Below, piece by piece: positions 1 through 7,604 of a stretch of 64,000 bases of DNA. Made by a program: the position numbers and the translations under genes. The stretch is from Psychrobacter pygoscelis (lineage in GTDB: Bacteria; Pseudomonadota; Gammaproteobacteria; Pseudomonadales; Moraxellaceae): assembly GCF_004335015.1 (NCBI RefSeq), contig NZ_RQRU01000001.1, positions 310,001-374,000 on the forward strand, written 5' to 3'. The first letter of the stretch is position 1. Each line of letters begins with the position of its first letter. The notes under the pieces are model-generated. The model did no database searches and had not been told where the DNA came from. It worked only from the letters and a program-made list of their open reading frames with translations.

Positions 1-982
1 ACTCATAGTAGTCAAGTGGTGCGCCCATCACATCCAAATGCTTAATCTGACACTGGCACTGAGTACCGTTTAGGTCAGCAATTAGATAGACGTTTTTAGG
101 ATTGACGTAGTGCTCAGCGTCACCATTTAGCGTGTGCTTAGCATCAAATACCCACCATTCGACACCGTCAAGTGTGCCTTTGAGCTTAGCTTGCTTGGTA
201 CGCATAAATGACGGCATTAGTGTATTATCAGGAGTATTAGAGCCGTCAGCTTTAGTAAAACGCTCCTGAAATTCCTCGTTTTTAAGCGCTAAATTTAAAG
301 CCTTGCTTGTTGATAAGATAATCTCAGGCTGAACACCTGCTACATCAAACATGCGACCTAATGCTGTGTCTAGATCGGTCACAACCTTAGCGCTTTTATC
401 ATCCCAATCGGTAGTAACACGGTAAGTCATGTTAGAGTCACGACGGAAATCAGCTTTGTAGTAGTTGTAGTTTTCAGATTGATACTCAGTATAACCCTTA
501 AACAACACGTCTAGCGCCATCAACTTTTTACGATTATCAATAGCTGTGCGATTGAGCATAGCGTTTGTCATCTGACATAACCGTAGCTTTTCAGCATTGC
601 TCATATTGCCAAGATTGACATTGTTCTCATTCAAGAAGCCCCATTGAATCAAGACAGACTCAATGTAAGCATCCGGTACAGATGTCGGAGTGATTGCTCG
701 GGCAGGCTTTAAATAAGCTGCTTCGACTTCATGCGTGCTGTATGAGCCGCTTTTGCCAATCTGCACCGCTTTTGCTTCAGCGGTAACGAAAGGCGCTAGT
801 AAGTCAGTAGTCTCAAGCTTACCGAAGTCTACAGTGTCTTTGTCAGCAAAGCGTTTTTTGTTTGGGTAAAAAGTATTAATAACCCAGTCGTCTTGCTTAA
901 GGCTTTTGTCGTATATAAACAAGATTTGCGACTGGTCGAGCAGTTCAACGTCTTTACCCTTAAATTTAACTGTTACAGCCAT
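1..982 (-). CDS. Phage major capsid protein, lambda gpE-like (partial at the window edge)
   Basis: This ORF starts with ATG at 982 and reads off the left edge without a stop, giving about 327 residues. It builds the icosahedral head shell. The N-terminus (MAVTVKFKGKDVELLDQSQ), the body with DNRKKLMALDVLFKGY and the tail with an NPKNVYLIADLN stretch resemble the Phage_cap_E family, whose members are about 340 residues, so only the last residues are missing. It lies one base downstream of the gpD-like gene, the lambda order D-E. Assignment is from sequence style and position. Confidence 0.85.
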   Translation of the reverse strand, partial: MAVTVKFKGKDVELLDQSQILFIYDKSLKQDDWVINTFYPNKKRFADKDTVDFGKLETTDLLAPFVTAEAKAVQIGKSGSYSTHEVEAAYLKPARAITPTSVPDAYIESVLIQWGFLNENNVNLGNMSNAEKLRLCQMTNAMLNRTAIDNRKKLMALDVLFKGYTEYQSENYNYYKADFRRDSNMTYRVTTDWDDKSAKVVTDLDTALGRMFDVAGVQPEIILSTSKALNLALKNEEFQERFTKADGSNTPDNTLMPSFMRTKQAKLKGTLDGVEWWVFDAKHTLNGDAEHYVNPKNVYLIADLNGTQCQCQIKHLDVMGAPLDYYE

Positions 983-983
983 G

Positions 984-1367
984 TTATACCCCCTTGCCGT
1001 TTTGCGGCTTGCGTAATGTAATTGACGTACTAAGTGCTGAGTGCGCTCGTGCAGTCGTTTTTTGCGTATCGTTTAACAAAGTACCGTTAGCTGTCACAGC
1101 GTTAAGATTAATCTCGCCGTGCGTGTAAACAGAAATACCCACCTTAGCCTCAATTTGCTTGTTGGCTTGTGCGGCTGTACAGTCGTCTAGACAAACGACA
1201 GTCCAGTCTGCATGGTCCGCTGTGTGTGTCAGTGCACCCTCGGCGCTAAGCACCAATAGGTCACCACGCTTATAATCGGTATCGGCAGTTGGCATAAATG
1301 AGTTGGTTTGTACGCCAACAGGACTTAGCACCAACGGCTCGGTAGTTTGATAAGTTAATTCAGGCAT
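984..1367 (-). CDS. Head decoration protein, lambda gpD-like
   Basis: A 127-residue protein of the size and position of the head-stabilising decoration protein D, which trimerises on the expanded capsid. It has the usual beta-rich, soluble, low-charge composition (YKRGDLLVLSAEGALTH then an alanine- and threonine-rich tail). ATG follows a clear AGGAG ribosome site. It sits between the protease/scaffold gene, ending at 1369, and the major capsid gene, starting at 982, as in lambda C-Nu3-D-E. The function rests on family resemblance and gene order. Confidence 0.85.
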   Translation of the reverse strand: MPELTYQTTEPLVLSPVGVQTNSFMPTADTDYKRGDLLVLSAEGALTHTADHADWTVVCLDDCTAAQANKQIEAKVGISVYTHGEINLNAVTANGTLLNDTQKTTARAHSALSTSITLRKPQNGKGV

Positions 1368-1368
1368 A

Positions 1369-1770
1369 TTAAGCTCCTAATTTTGCTTGTGCTGCTTGCT
1401 TTGCAGCTTCAAATCGTGCGTCGATGCCAGAACCTGGAATTAGCGTCTGACCTTGATTTGCTTGCTCGTCGGTAAACGAGATGGGCATTTTTGGCGCTGA
1501 CTCTTTGATAGCCTTGGCTGTGTTAAAAGCGCTTGCAAATTGACGGTCAGTCATGTCTGCAAAATCTGATTTTTCTTCTGCTGTAAACTCTTTGCCTGTC
1601 AGTTCGGCAAGCTCATTAATCTGAGCTTCACGCGCCTTGGCTTTGATGTCTTTCAGCGCATCTTCAGCAGCCTTGGCTTTTGCTTCAGCGGCTTGTTTTG
1701 CTTGCTCAGCGAGCGCTTGGGCGCTCTGTAGCTCAGCAATCTTGGCTTGCGCCTGCTCTAACTCTGTCAT
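1369..1770 (-). CDS. Nested in-frame scaffold protein (lambda Nu3-like internal start)
   Basis: Inside the protease gene, in the same frame, an ATG at 1770 is preceded by a strong GAGGAGGACAGT ribosome site. Starting here gives a 133-residue coiled-coil protein (MTELEQAQAKIAELQ and on) with no protease domain, exactly the relation of lambda nu3 to gene C. The SD-like bases also encode the Glu-Glu-Asp that precede the methionine. The start is inferred from the ribosome site and from the lambda precedent; it has not been shown for this phage. Confidence 0.7.
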   Translation of the reverse strand: MTELEQAQAKIAELQSAQALAEQAKQAAEAKAKAAEDALKDIKAKAREAQINELAELTGKEFTAEEKSDFADMTDRQFASAFNTAKAIKESAPKMPISFTDEQANQGQTLIPGSGIDARFEAAKQAAQAKLGA

Positions 1771-2580
1771 ACTGTCCTCCTCAGACATTTGATAAGTATT
1801 TAATGCGGTATAGGTGGCTGCTTGGCTCGCTATTGAGTCAATTAGTCCGTAGTCTTTTGCTTGTTGAGCGTTAAATGTGTCGCCCTCCCAACCCTTAATA
1901 GTCTTAGCGTCTAAATCACGATTGGCTGCCACATGATTAAAAAAGTTGCTTGCTGACTCATTAACACCTTGCTGCAGTCGCTCTTTTTCGTCATCTGACA
2001 AGGGAGTAAATGAGTTAAACGACCCTTTCCACTTGCCCGATCTAAACATTGAGTAAGTGATACCATGATTAGCTAGAGCTTGAGATTCCTCAGCGTGTAC
2101 AACGTAGACGCCAATAGAACCAATACCACTTGTCTTAGTCGCTGTAATTTTTTTAGCCGATGCTCCCAACCAATAAGCCGCTGAGTACATATCGCCGCTA
2201 ACAAAAGTCTCAATGGGTTTTGTTGACTGGTAGATGGCTTCCGTCGGACCCTCAATCCCTGCGACATAACCACCGCCTGAGTCGATATCTAAGACGATAG
2301 AGTTGACCATAGGGTCGGCATTGGCTTGCTCGATATACTCAGCAATATGGTTATAACCAGTAATGCCCCAGTCGCTAAAATCCACATCCATCTTGGGCAC
2401 TAGCAGACCTCGGACATAGACAGTAGCGACGCCGTCAGCAACACGATATCCTGCAACCTCGCTAGGCTCACCTTTGCCAATGCGAGCAAAGTTGATGATG
2501 TTTAATGAGCCTTGCAGGTCATAACATGCCATCAGCTCATGACGCTCAATGTCATGCTGTATCTGCGCTTTTAAGTTCAT
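1369..2580 (-). CDS. Prohead protease-scaffold protein, S49/ClpP-like (lambda C-like)
   Basis: A 403-residue two-part protein. About residues 45 to 255 form an S49 peptidase (SppA/ClpP fold) domain, with VLDIDSGGGYVAGIEG, a SGDMYSAAYWLGASAKKI stretch that probably carries the catalytic serine, and the TSGIGSIGVYVVH motif. From about residue 270 it is an alanine-, lysine- and glutamate-rich coiled coil typical of scaffolds. It would assemble inside the prohead, cleave head proteins and then itself. The nested scaffold gene is listed separately. ATG follows TAAGG. Confidence 0.88.
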   Translation of the reverse strand: MNLKAQIQHDIERHELMACYDLQGSLNIINFARIGKGEPSEVAGYRVADGVATVYVRGLLVPKMDVDFSDWGITGYNHIAEYIEQANADPMVNSIVLDIDSGGGYVAGIEGPTEAIYQSTKPIETFVSGDMYSAAYWLGASAKKITATKTSGIGSIGVYVVHAEESQALANHGITYSMFRSGKWKGSFNSFTPLSDDEKERLQQGVNESASNFFNHVAANRDLDAKTIKGWEGDTFNAQQAKDYGLIDSIASQAATYTALNTYQMSEEDSMTELEQAQAKIAELQSAQALAEQAKQAAEAKAKAAEDALKDIKAKAREAQINELAELTGKEFTAEEKSDFADMTDRQFASAFNTAKAIKESAPKMPISFTDEQANQGQTLIPGSGIDARFEAAKQAAQAKLGA

Positions 2581-2592
2581 AATTAACCTTAC

Positions 2593-2793
2593 TTATTTCA
2601 TAGGTTTTTTAAGTGGTGGCATAGGCTTGCATTCGCCTTTCTTGGGAATAGGAACGCCCATGCAGTTGTGTCGTCGTGCGTTAGGGGCAGGTGGCGAATA
2701 AATAAACTTGTCCATCCGAACGCCAAGCCATGTAGCTATTAGAAATATGACGCAACGAATGACAGGCTCGCTAATCTCTACGCAGTAATTCAT
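2593..2793 (-). CDS. Small phage protein of unknown function, possible membrane segment
   Basis: A 66-residue ORF just upstream of the protease gene. Residues about 8 to 25 (VIRCVIFLIATWLGV) are hydrophobic enough for one membrane segment, followed by a basic, proline-rich tail ending in MPPLKKPMK. I do not recognise a family. It lies in a stretch of small accessory genes inserted into the head operon and separated by terminators. It could be a moron or a spurious ORF; spacing and strand favour a real gene. Confidence 0.45.
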   Translation of the reverse strand: MNYCVEISEPVIRCVIFLIATWLGVRMDKFIYSPPAPNARRHNCMGVPIPKKGECKPMPPLKKPMK

Positions 2794-2805
2794 ATTTCAC
2801 CAATT

Positions 2806-2827
2806 AAAAAACCCACACTAGGTGGGC
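2806..2827 (-). terminator. Intrinsic terminator after the 2818-3072 gene
   Basis: On the minus strand a stem CCCACC/GTGGG with a tiny loop is followed by six T. The stop codon of the upstream gene lies inside the hairpin. Confidence 0.7.
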
Positions 2828-3072
2828 TGGTCAAAATCAGGTAAATCAAAGTAAATTGGCTGTTCTAGCTCTTTAATGCGAGTTAACGGCACACCATCAC
2901 TACGCAATAAATCATAGATAAATTCGCTAATATCCATTAACACAGATAAAACAATGTGCTTAAATCCAAAAGGGTTTGTTCTCGGCATGATAAAGTCGTA
3001 ACCCTCATCGCTAAATCTCACATAGACAGGGCAAATGCCAAGCCATGCTGTGTGTTCAAATTTTACTTTCAT
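2818..3072 (-). CDS. Hypothetical phage protein
   Basis: An 84-residue ORF (MKVKFEHTAWLGICPVYVRF and on) with no family I recognise. The start chosen is the ATG at 3072, which follows GGGTGG; a GTG three codons upstream is also open but overlaps the ribosome site. It contains a hydrophobic stretch IVLSVLMDISEFIYDLL and an acidic C-terminus. It is followed directly by an intrinsic terminator and preceded by another, so it looks like a one-gene insert in the head operon. Confidence 0.5.
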   Translation of the reverse strand: MKVKFEHTAWLGICPVYVRFSDEGYDFIMPRTNPFGFKHIVLSVLMDISEFIYDLLRSDGVPLTRIKELEQPIYFDLPDFDQPT

Positions 3073-3084
3073 AAATTCCACCCA

Positions 3085-3612
3085 TTAAAAAACCGCCTCG
3101 TAGGCGGTCTCAAAGTTAGTTAGTTCGGGTTGCATTTGCCGTTCAACGGCTAAGATTGCAGATTGTAGACTATCTCGCTTGCGTTTCCAGTCAGCCAACC
3201 CCTTACCGCACTCACTGGCTAAATCTTTTTCATCTTGTAATGCAAGGGACAAAATAGCGTGTTTTTGCATTAAACCCATTTGTCCTGTCATTAGCAAATC
3301 ACGTGCTTTAAAAAAGGCTTGCACTAAGTCAAATTTAAACTTAACCACTTTTGGCGAGTTTCTTAATAGGGTCATCAAAAAGGTTGCTTGCTCCTCTGTT
3401 AATAAAGCCACCTCTGTAGGTCTAGCAAAGCCCCCTTGTGGCAAGGGTTTGCCCATCAGCGTTTTAAACGCCAAAGGGCTGAATTTATCTAAGTAATCTT
3501 TATGCTTACGAATCATTGCCAATACGTTTTTATGCTGATTTCCCGTTCCATCAGCAATCGCAAGGCTATTTGTAAAAGCAACTTGGTTTTCTATTACAAC
3601 TAAATCAGACAT
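3085..3612 (-). CDS. Rha family phage regulatory protein
   Basis: A 175-residue protein with the N-terminal Rha (pRha) domain: HKNVLAMIRKH near residue 28, then FARPTEVALLTEEQATFLMTLLRNS and VVKFKFDLVQAFFKARDLL. Rha proteins are phage regulators often found next to antirepressor-type domains; the exact role is not settled. Its last codons (ETAYEAVF, stop) double as the stem of a terminator. A second Rha-like protein lies at 21219 to 21806. Placement among head genes suggests a separately expressed moron. Confidence 0.8.
   Translation of the reverse strand: MSDLVVIENQVAFTNSLAIADGTGNQHKNVLAMIRKHKDYLDKFSPLAFKTLMGKPLPQGGFARPTEVALLTEEQATFLMTLLRNSPKVVKFKFDLVQAFFKARDLLMTGQMGLMQKHAILSLALQDEKDLASECGKGLADWKRKRDSLQSAILAVERQMQPELTNFETAYEAVF
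3086..3110 (-). terminator. Intrinsic terminator overlapping the end of the Rha gene
   Basis: On the minus strand ACCGCC-TACGA-GGCGGT is followed by six T. The stem is made by the final codons of the Rha gene, so the gene carries its own terminator. Confidence 0.75.
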
Positions 3613-3783
3613 AAGTTTCTACTCTCATGACGTTCTACCTTTAAAAAAGAGGGGCTGATAGCCGAAGGTAGAAAACACTACCAACCCCAAAGCGTTGCAT
3701 ATAAAAAACTCCGATAACTGGAGTGGAGTTGTCATCAGGGCTTAAAACGAACCCAATTAAGGGTATTTGTTAAAAACTGGCAA

Positions 3784-3808
3784 TAAAAAACCGCCCTTTT
3801 GGGCGGTT
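3784..3808 (-). terminator. Intrinsic terminator after the 3826-4026 gene
   Basis: Minus-strand hairpin CCGCCC-AAAA-GGGCGG followed by six T, just downstream of the small gene ending at 3826. The 3613 to 3783 stretch between this and Rha holds no convincing ORF and may contain the Rha promoter. Confidence 0.8.
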
Positions 3809-3825
3809 GTATGTGTTAATACGGG

Positions 3826-4026
3826 TTATAGCTCAATAACTATCCAGTTAATCTTAGCTATATCAGTCACTGCGATACAGACGTAATTACCATCTTTGAT
3901 TGTGCATTTGACTTTGCCAACGTCTATCTTGTGCTTGTCTGCAAACTTGTACACTTTTGGCATGACCTTGACATACACATCAAATGTTATCGGCTCTGAT
4001 TTCCATGTGGGCTTAAAGTGGGTCAA
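3826..4026 (-). CDS. Hypothetical small phage protein
   Basis: A 66-residue ORF with a TTG start at 4026, which overlaps the end of the upstream gene by 14 bases; AGGCG lies a short way upstream. The sequence (THFKPTWKSEPITFDVYVKVMP and on) is lysine-rich with a beta-strand-like C-terminus (CTIKDGNYVCIAVTDIAKINWIVIEL). Family not recognised. The rare start and the overlap suggest translational coupling to the preceding ORF. An intrinsic terminator follows. Confidence 0.45.
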   Translation of the reverse strand: MTHFKPTWKSEPITFDVYVKVMPKVYKFADKHKIDVGKVKCTIKDGNYVCIAVTDIAKINWIVIEL

Positions 4027-4246
4027 TTAGAACGCCTGTTCGCTCAAAATGTGTCATCTCAGGCGGCTTGCCTCGCTCAGCAATCAACTTATCAATAGCG
4101 GCTTTGACCTCAGGCCATTTGTCGACCTCAATATTTATATGGTCATAACCATCGCCAACAATTATATCAGCACATCGACCGTTAAGATTTTCTAAGCATA
4201 GGCTTAGGTTAAAATTGTTATCTTGTTCTACTCTGATTTTACCCAT
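4013..4246 (-). CDS. Hypothetical small phage protein
   Basis: A 77-residue ORF beginning MGKIRVEQDNNFNLSLCLENL. ATG follows GGAGGG. It carries THFERTG near its C-terminus, while the next ORF begins with a similar THFKPT in another frame, which may be chance or an old duplication. Family unknown. It forms a two-gene unit with the 3826 to 4026 ORF, closed by a terminator. Confidence 0.5.
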   Translation of the reverse strand: MGKIRVEQDNNFNLSLCLENLNGRCADIIVGDGYDHINIEVDKWPEVKAAIDKLIAERGKPPEMTHFERTGVLIDPL

Positions 4247-4334
4247 CTCAAACCCTCCAAAACACAGCCTATTTTACCATGTTTGAGGACTGTTTATAGA
4301 TTTTTTGCCTTGTCGCTCACTGCATCAATGCTAA

Positions 4335-5123
4335 TCACTCACCCTCGCTAAGCAGCTTCTCAGCCTCCGCTATGTACACGCTCAAATCAACCACAGGAGA
4401 CTCTAGCAGCTCAGTGACAGCGCTTTTAATCTTAACCGCGGCTTGCACTAGATTGTCGCCAACCGTCTTATTTTTAAAATACTGCAATGTGACCTCGGCA
4501 AGCTTTTGATTGACCTTGGCATCCATGATATCGTTATACTGACTCGGCGATTGCCTCCATTCTTCGCTATCCGGACCACCTTTTGGCAAGTCCTCATCTG
4601 ACGTAATGCCGTATTTCTCGGCTTGTTTGCGAGTCAGCGAGCGAGTTGTGCATCTACAGCGATAGCCATTGGGCGTGTAGTGAGTCTGCCACCACGGATC
4701 ATCAATGTGCCTCACTGTCTCGTCTAACGCATGATGCTCTGGTCGAGTGCGATTGTCATTAATCGCGTCATACATCAAGTACGGTCGATAGTCTTTTGTC
4801 TTTTGCTGCTGCTGCCATTTGCCGTGATTGTAAGCCGACTGGATATTAGTTCTAAAAATATTGTCTAGTCGGTGACGTGGCAAATTAACATCAATCTTAC
4901 CGCTTTCAACGTGCTTTAAAAACTGCTCAAACGTCTCACCGCTGTCTAGCGTCTTGTTGACTTGCTCCATGACATGCTTGACTTGCTCAATCTGTGCCAA
5001 ACCTGCTATAGACACGGTCCGCTTACGCTGTATAGCCGTTATCTCGTTGTAATATTCATTACTCAAGAGATAATCTCGGCTCAGCGCATAGGCTATGGCT
5101 TCGATAAATTTAACGTCGAACAT
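4335..5123 (-). CDS. Phage minor head protein, Mu gpF / SPP1 gp7-like
   Basis: A 262-residue protein with the hallmark of the Phage Mu protein F-like family: RTNIQSAYNHGKWQQQ, then DNRTRPEHHALDETVRH and the cysteine-containing GYRCRCTTRSLT motif around residues 155 to 165. These proteins sit at or near the portal and help head morphogenesis or DNA packaging. It lies downstream of the DUF935 portal, as in Mu-like heads, separated from it by three small ORFs. This pairing supports a hybrid head module (Mu-type portal region, lambda-type shell). Confidence 0.85.
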   Translation of the reverse strand: MFDVKFIEAIAYALSRDYLLSNEYYNEITAIQRKRTVSIAGLAQIEQVKHVMEQVNKTLDSGETFEQFLKHVESGKIDVNLPRHRLDNIFRTNIQSAYNHGKWQQQQKTKDYRPYLMYDAINDNRTRPEHHALDETVRHIDDPWWQTHYTPNGYRCRCTTRSLTRKQAEKYGITSDEDLPKGGPDSEEWRQSPSQYNDIMDAKVNQKLAEVTLQYFKNKTVGDNLVQAAVKIKSAVTELLESPVVDLSVYIAEAEKLLSEGE

Positions 5124-5150
5124 GCACCGCCTCTTATTTTATTGTCGGCA

Positions 5151-5176
5151 ATAAAAAACCCCACTAACGTGGGGCT
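5151..5176 (-). terminator. Intrinsic terminator upstream of the Mu F-like gene
   Basis: Minus-strand stem CCCCAC-GTTA-GTGGGG followed by six T, between the 5197 to 5412 gene and the Mu F-like gene. It lies inside what should be one late operon. Confidence 0.8.
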
Positions 5177-5196
5177 TGTTGCTAATTAAGATTGGT

Positions 5197-5412
5197 CTAC
5201 AAATTAACTAAAGGCAGTGCGGGATTGTATTTAGCGAATCTCCACTCTATTAGTTCCCCAAACAATATTGGCCGCTCTTTATCAGACAGCCTTTGTAGCC
5301 GCATCATTGAGTCAACTGTCACAGACTCCATTTGACGTCTAACCATAACCGCTAAATACTCATCTAACTTAGTTAGTTGCTCATCAGTTAATTTTGTATC
5401 AGTATTGCTCAT
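5197..5412 (-). CDS. Hypothetical phage protein
   Basis: A 71-residue, charged, helical protein (MSNTDTKLTDEQLTKLDEYLAVMVRRQM and on). ATG at 5412 is chosen because GGGAGGG lies at the right distance; an ATG four codons earlier would overlap that site. No family recognised. It is followed by an intrinsic terminator. Confidence 0.55.
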   Translation of the reverse strand: MSNTDTKLTDEQLTKLDEYLAVMVRRQMESVTVDSMMRLQRLSDKERPILFGELIEWRFAKYNPALPLVNL

Positions 5413-5448
5413 AAACCCTCCCATAAACGATAGCTTACTATATCATGG

Positions 5449-5766
5449 CTACCACTCTCTTAAGACAGGTTTGATAGAACTTTTCGGCATGAGTGAGGAA
5501 CAGACTTTTGACCTACGTCTTTCTTTTGCTACCTCGTATCTTTCAGATATACTTAACTGAGCGCATCGGCAGCAAGTAGGCTTTCGAGGCCTATCAACCC
5601 TCGGTTTGACCGCAGGTGCACCACACCAATGTCAGGGTTCAAGATAATTTCGCTTGGGTATATTGCAAGTACCATGCTCAGTGTAAACAGGCATAACAAC
5701 CACCTTTACCTGCTCACCATCACACACAAACTCTCTAAGCACTGCTTTAAGTATTCGCTTAATCAT
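5449..5766 (-). pseudogene. Small cysteine-rich phage gene interrupted by an in-frame TGA
   Basis: Starting at ATG 5766, which overlaps the upstream gene's stop, the frame reads 44 codons (MIKRILKAVLREFVCDGEQV and on, to NYLEP) and meets TGA at 5632 to 5634. The same frame then continues for 60 codons with a coherent sequence, HWCGAP, PRKPTCCRCAQLSISERYEV, to a TAG at 5449. The second half has a CxxC-type zinc-binding look. It is probably a 105-codon gene with a nonsense mutation; a shortened 44-residue protein or readthrough are alternatives. Confidence 0.55.
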
Positions 5767-5968
5767 TATCAATCCTGTCAGCAGCGTCCATTAGCACTTT
5801 AGCGAGTCCTCTAGCATCATCTACTGACAAATTAACACTGTACGGCACATGATCTGAGTTAGGCGCTATTAAATCCACTGATATCCTGCTACCCTCATCA
5901 TCTATAAATAAAATTGGATAGGGGTTATTGCAATTATCAAGCTTAGCAGTCTTATAATTAATCATCAT
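5759..5968 (-). CDS. Hypothetical small phage protein
   Basis: About 69 residues (MMINYKTAKLDNCNNPYPIL and on). The start at 5968, or one codon later, overlaps the last codons of the portal gene; a longer start at 5998 would run 40 bases into it. The second half (DHVPYSVNLSVDDARGLAKVLMDAADRIDND) looks like a compact alpha/beta domain. Family not recognised. It overlaps the interrupted gene that follows. Confidence 0.5.
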   Translation of the reverse strand: MMINYKTAKLDNCNNPYPILFIDDEGSRISVDLIAPNSDHVPYSVNLSVDDARGLAKVLMDAADRIDND

Positions 5969-7604
5969 CAGGCTCGCTATGTTCATCGACCACGCCATGT
6001 AGACTCGACGCTTTCAAATAAGCTTCGGTCAGCAATGCAAAGTCACTACCGACAATATCACTTCCGACGATAGCTGTAAGCTTCTCAGCTAGCTCAGATT
6101 CGTCGTTAGCGTCTCGCATAGCGGATAGTAGCCTGTCCATCGGTAAGGGCGACTGAGCGTTATCTAGCGCATAATCTGCTAGTTTCTCAAGCTCTTGCTG
6201 CTCAGGGGTGTATTGAGTAACAGGATTAATAGGCGCTGTCGTATCAGCCCTAAAGCCCATCTTTTTAGCGCTCATATCAATAGCAGGGACCACAGGGCTT
6301 GATTCGCTGACGCCTTGGATATACTCCTCACGGATATCATAAGTATCAACGTAGTAGTCTTTACTAAAGTTAACGCCTTGCCTTGTCAGCTTCTCGTCAC
6401 GCTCAGCGCGGTCGGTCTGCAGACCTTTTTCAATCTTAAACTCAAACTCGACTGACTCAAACCCGTTGACCTCACAGATAACATCGATGATGCGCTGTAC
6501 GTACTTAGTTGCAAACTTTTTGTCGCTACCAAATACAATCTCTTGCTGGTCTTGGTGTACTTTACCTTGACCGTATGTGCCACCGCCATCAGTGCCGCTT
6601 GTTAGCGTCTGACCCGATATGTACTTAGCAATACGCTTGTTGATAGCCTCGTCATACGCTTTAAATGCCTCGCCGTTGCCTGACGCTGCTATCGCCTTAA
6701 CGTCGTCACCGTCAGGCATTGCAACAATAGACTGATTGTGAGCTGTTGCTAGTGCGTCAACTAATGCATTAGTGTCTCCTTGGGTTGTACCAATAAGCAG
6801 AGGCGCGCCAAAACGCTCTAAAAACTTAGACCAAAATTGCCAACCGCTCTTTTTAAAATACCAGAGCCAGTAGACACGACTCAAGATCGCTTTGCCCTTA
6901 GGATTTTTGTACGTCGGTCTGTGTTGCTGTAATAAAAACCTGTACTTAGTATCAACCTCGACAGGCTGTCCGTAGGTTTCGGGAAACCATAGCAAACGAC
7001 CGCCATGCTTAGGCTCGAACCACTCCATCGGTTTTTCGACAATTATCTCAGGATAGACGAAGCCGACGTTAAACAATCCGTCATATTGCTCTTTAGTAAT
7101 GCTACGACCGTTGTAATCATAGCTATACTGGTCTTTACCGTACTCATCCTTACCGATATACGTTTTGATGACTTTAGCGCGCTCAGTTGATGTCCATACA
7201 AGCTCGCAGACACTATAGCCATACAACTTAGCATTAAGAGCAGCAGTAAGCAGCGGCTCTAAATGCATGTCTAGTTGACTGTAGATAAAGTCAGCTGCCT
7301 CGCCCTCGCTGGGAGATAGTATGTACCCTGCTTGAGTCAGATTCTCGAATCGGCGCTCAACATGATAGTCAATCTCGTCATCAAAAAGCAGCGTCTCTAG
7401 ATGATGTCTTGAGATGCCAACTTTTTTTAATACCTCGTCAGTATCGACTCTTACAATGTTGTCAAAAAAATCATTGTATTGAGATGTCGCTTGCTCACTA
7501 ATTAGATCGCCGCCAGTTGTAGCTACAACACGCTTAACAGCCGTTGATACGGGCTGTGCAGTGCGTGCTAGTGCACTTGTGAGCCTGCTTATCAGTCTAG
7601 CCAT
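5958..7604 (-). CDS. Phage portal protein, DUF935 family (Mu gp29-like)
   Basis: A 548-residue protein with DUF935 features: NLTQAGYILSPSEGEAADFIYSQLD near the N-terminus, GRLLWFPE, then YWLWYFKKSGWQFWSKFLERFGAPLLIG around residues 245 to 275 and GQTLTSGTDGGGTYGQGKVHQDQQE. The family forms the dodecameric portal through which DNA enters the head. It abuts the terminase large subunit (shared base at 7604), the standard packaging order. Length is normal and the frame intact. Confidence 0.9.
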   Translation of the reverse strand: MARLISRLTSALARTAQPVSTAVKRVVATTGGDLISEQATSQYNDFFDNIVRVDTDEVLKKVGISRHHLETLLFDDEIDYHVERRFENLTQAGYILSPSEGEAADFIYSQLDMHLEPLLTAALNAKLYGYSVCELVWTSTERAKVIKTYIGKDEYGKDQYSYDYNGRSITKEQYDGLFNVGFVYPEIIVEKPMEWFEPKHGGRLLWFPETYGQPVEVDTKYRFLLQQHRPTYKNPKGKAILSRVYWLWYFKKSGWQFWSKFLERFGAPLLIGTTQGDTNALVDALATAHNQSIVAMPDGDDVKAIAASGNGEAFKAYDEAINKRIAKYISGQTLTSGTDGGGTYGQGKVHQDQQEIVFGSDKKFATKYVQRIIDVICEVNGFESVEFEFKIEKGLQTDRAERDEKLTRQGVNFSKDYYVDTYDIREEYIQGVSESSPVVPAIDMSAKKMGFRADTTAPINPVTQYTPEQQELEKLADYALDNAQSPLPMDRLLSAMRDANDESELAEKLTAIVGSDIVGSDFALLTEAYLKASSLHGVVDEHSEPDDD

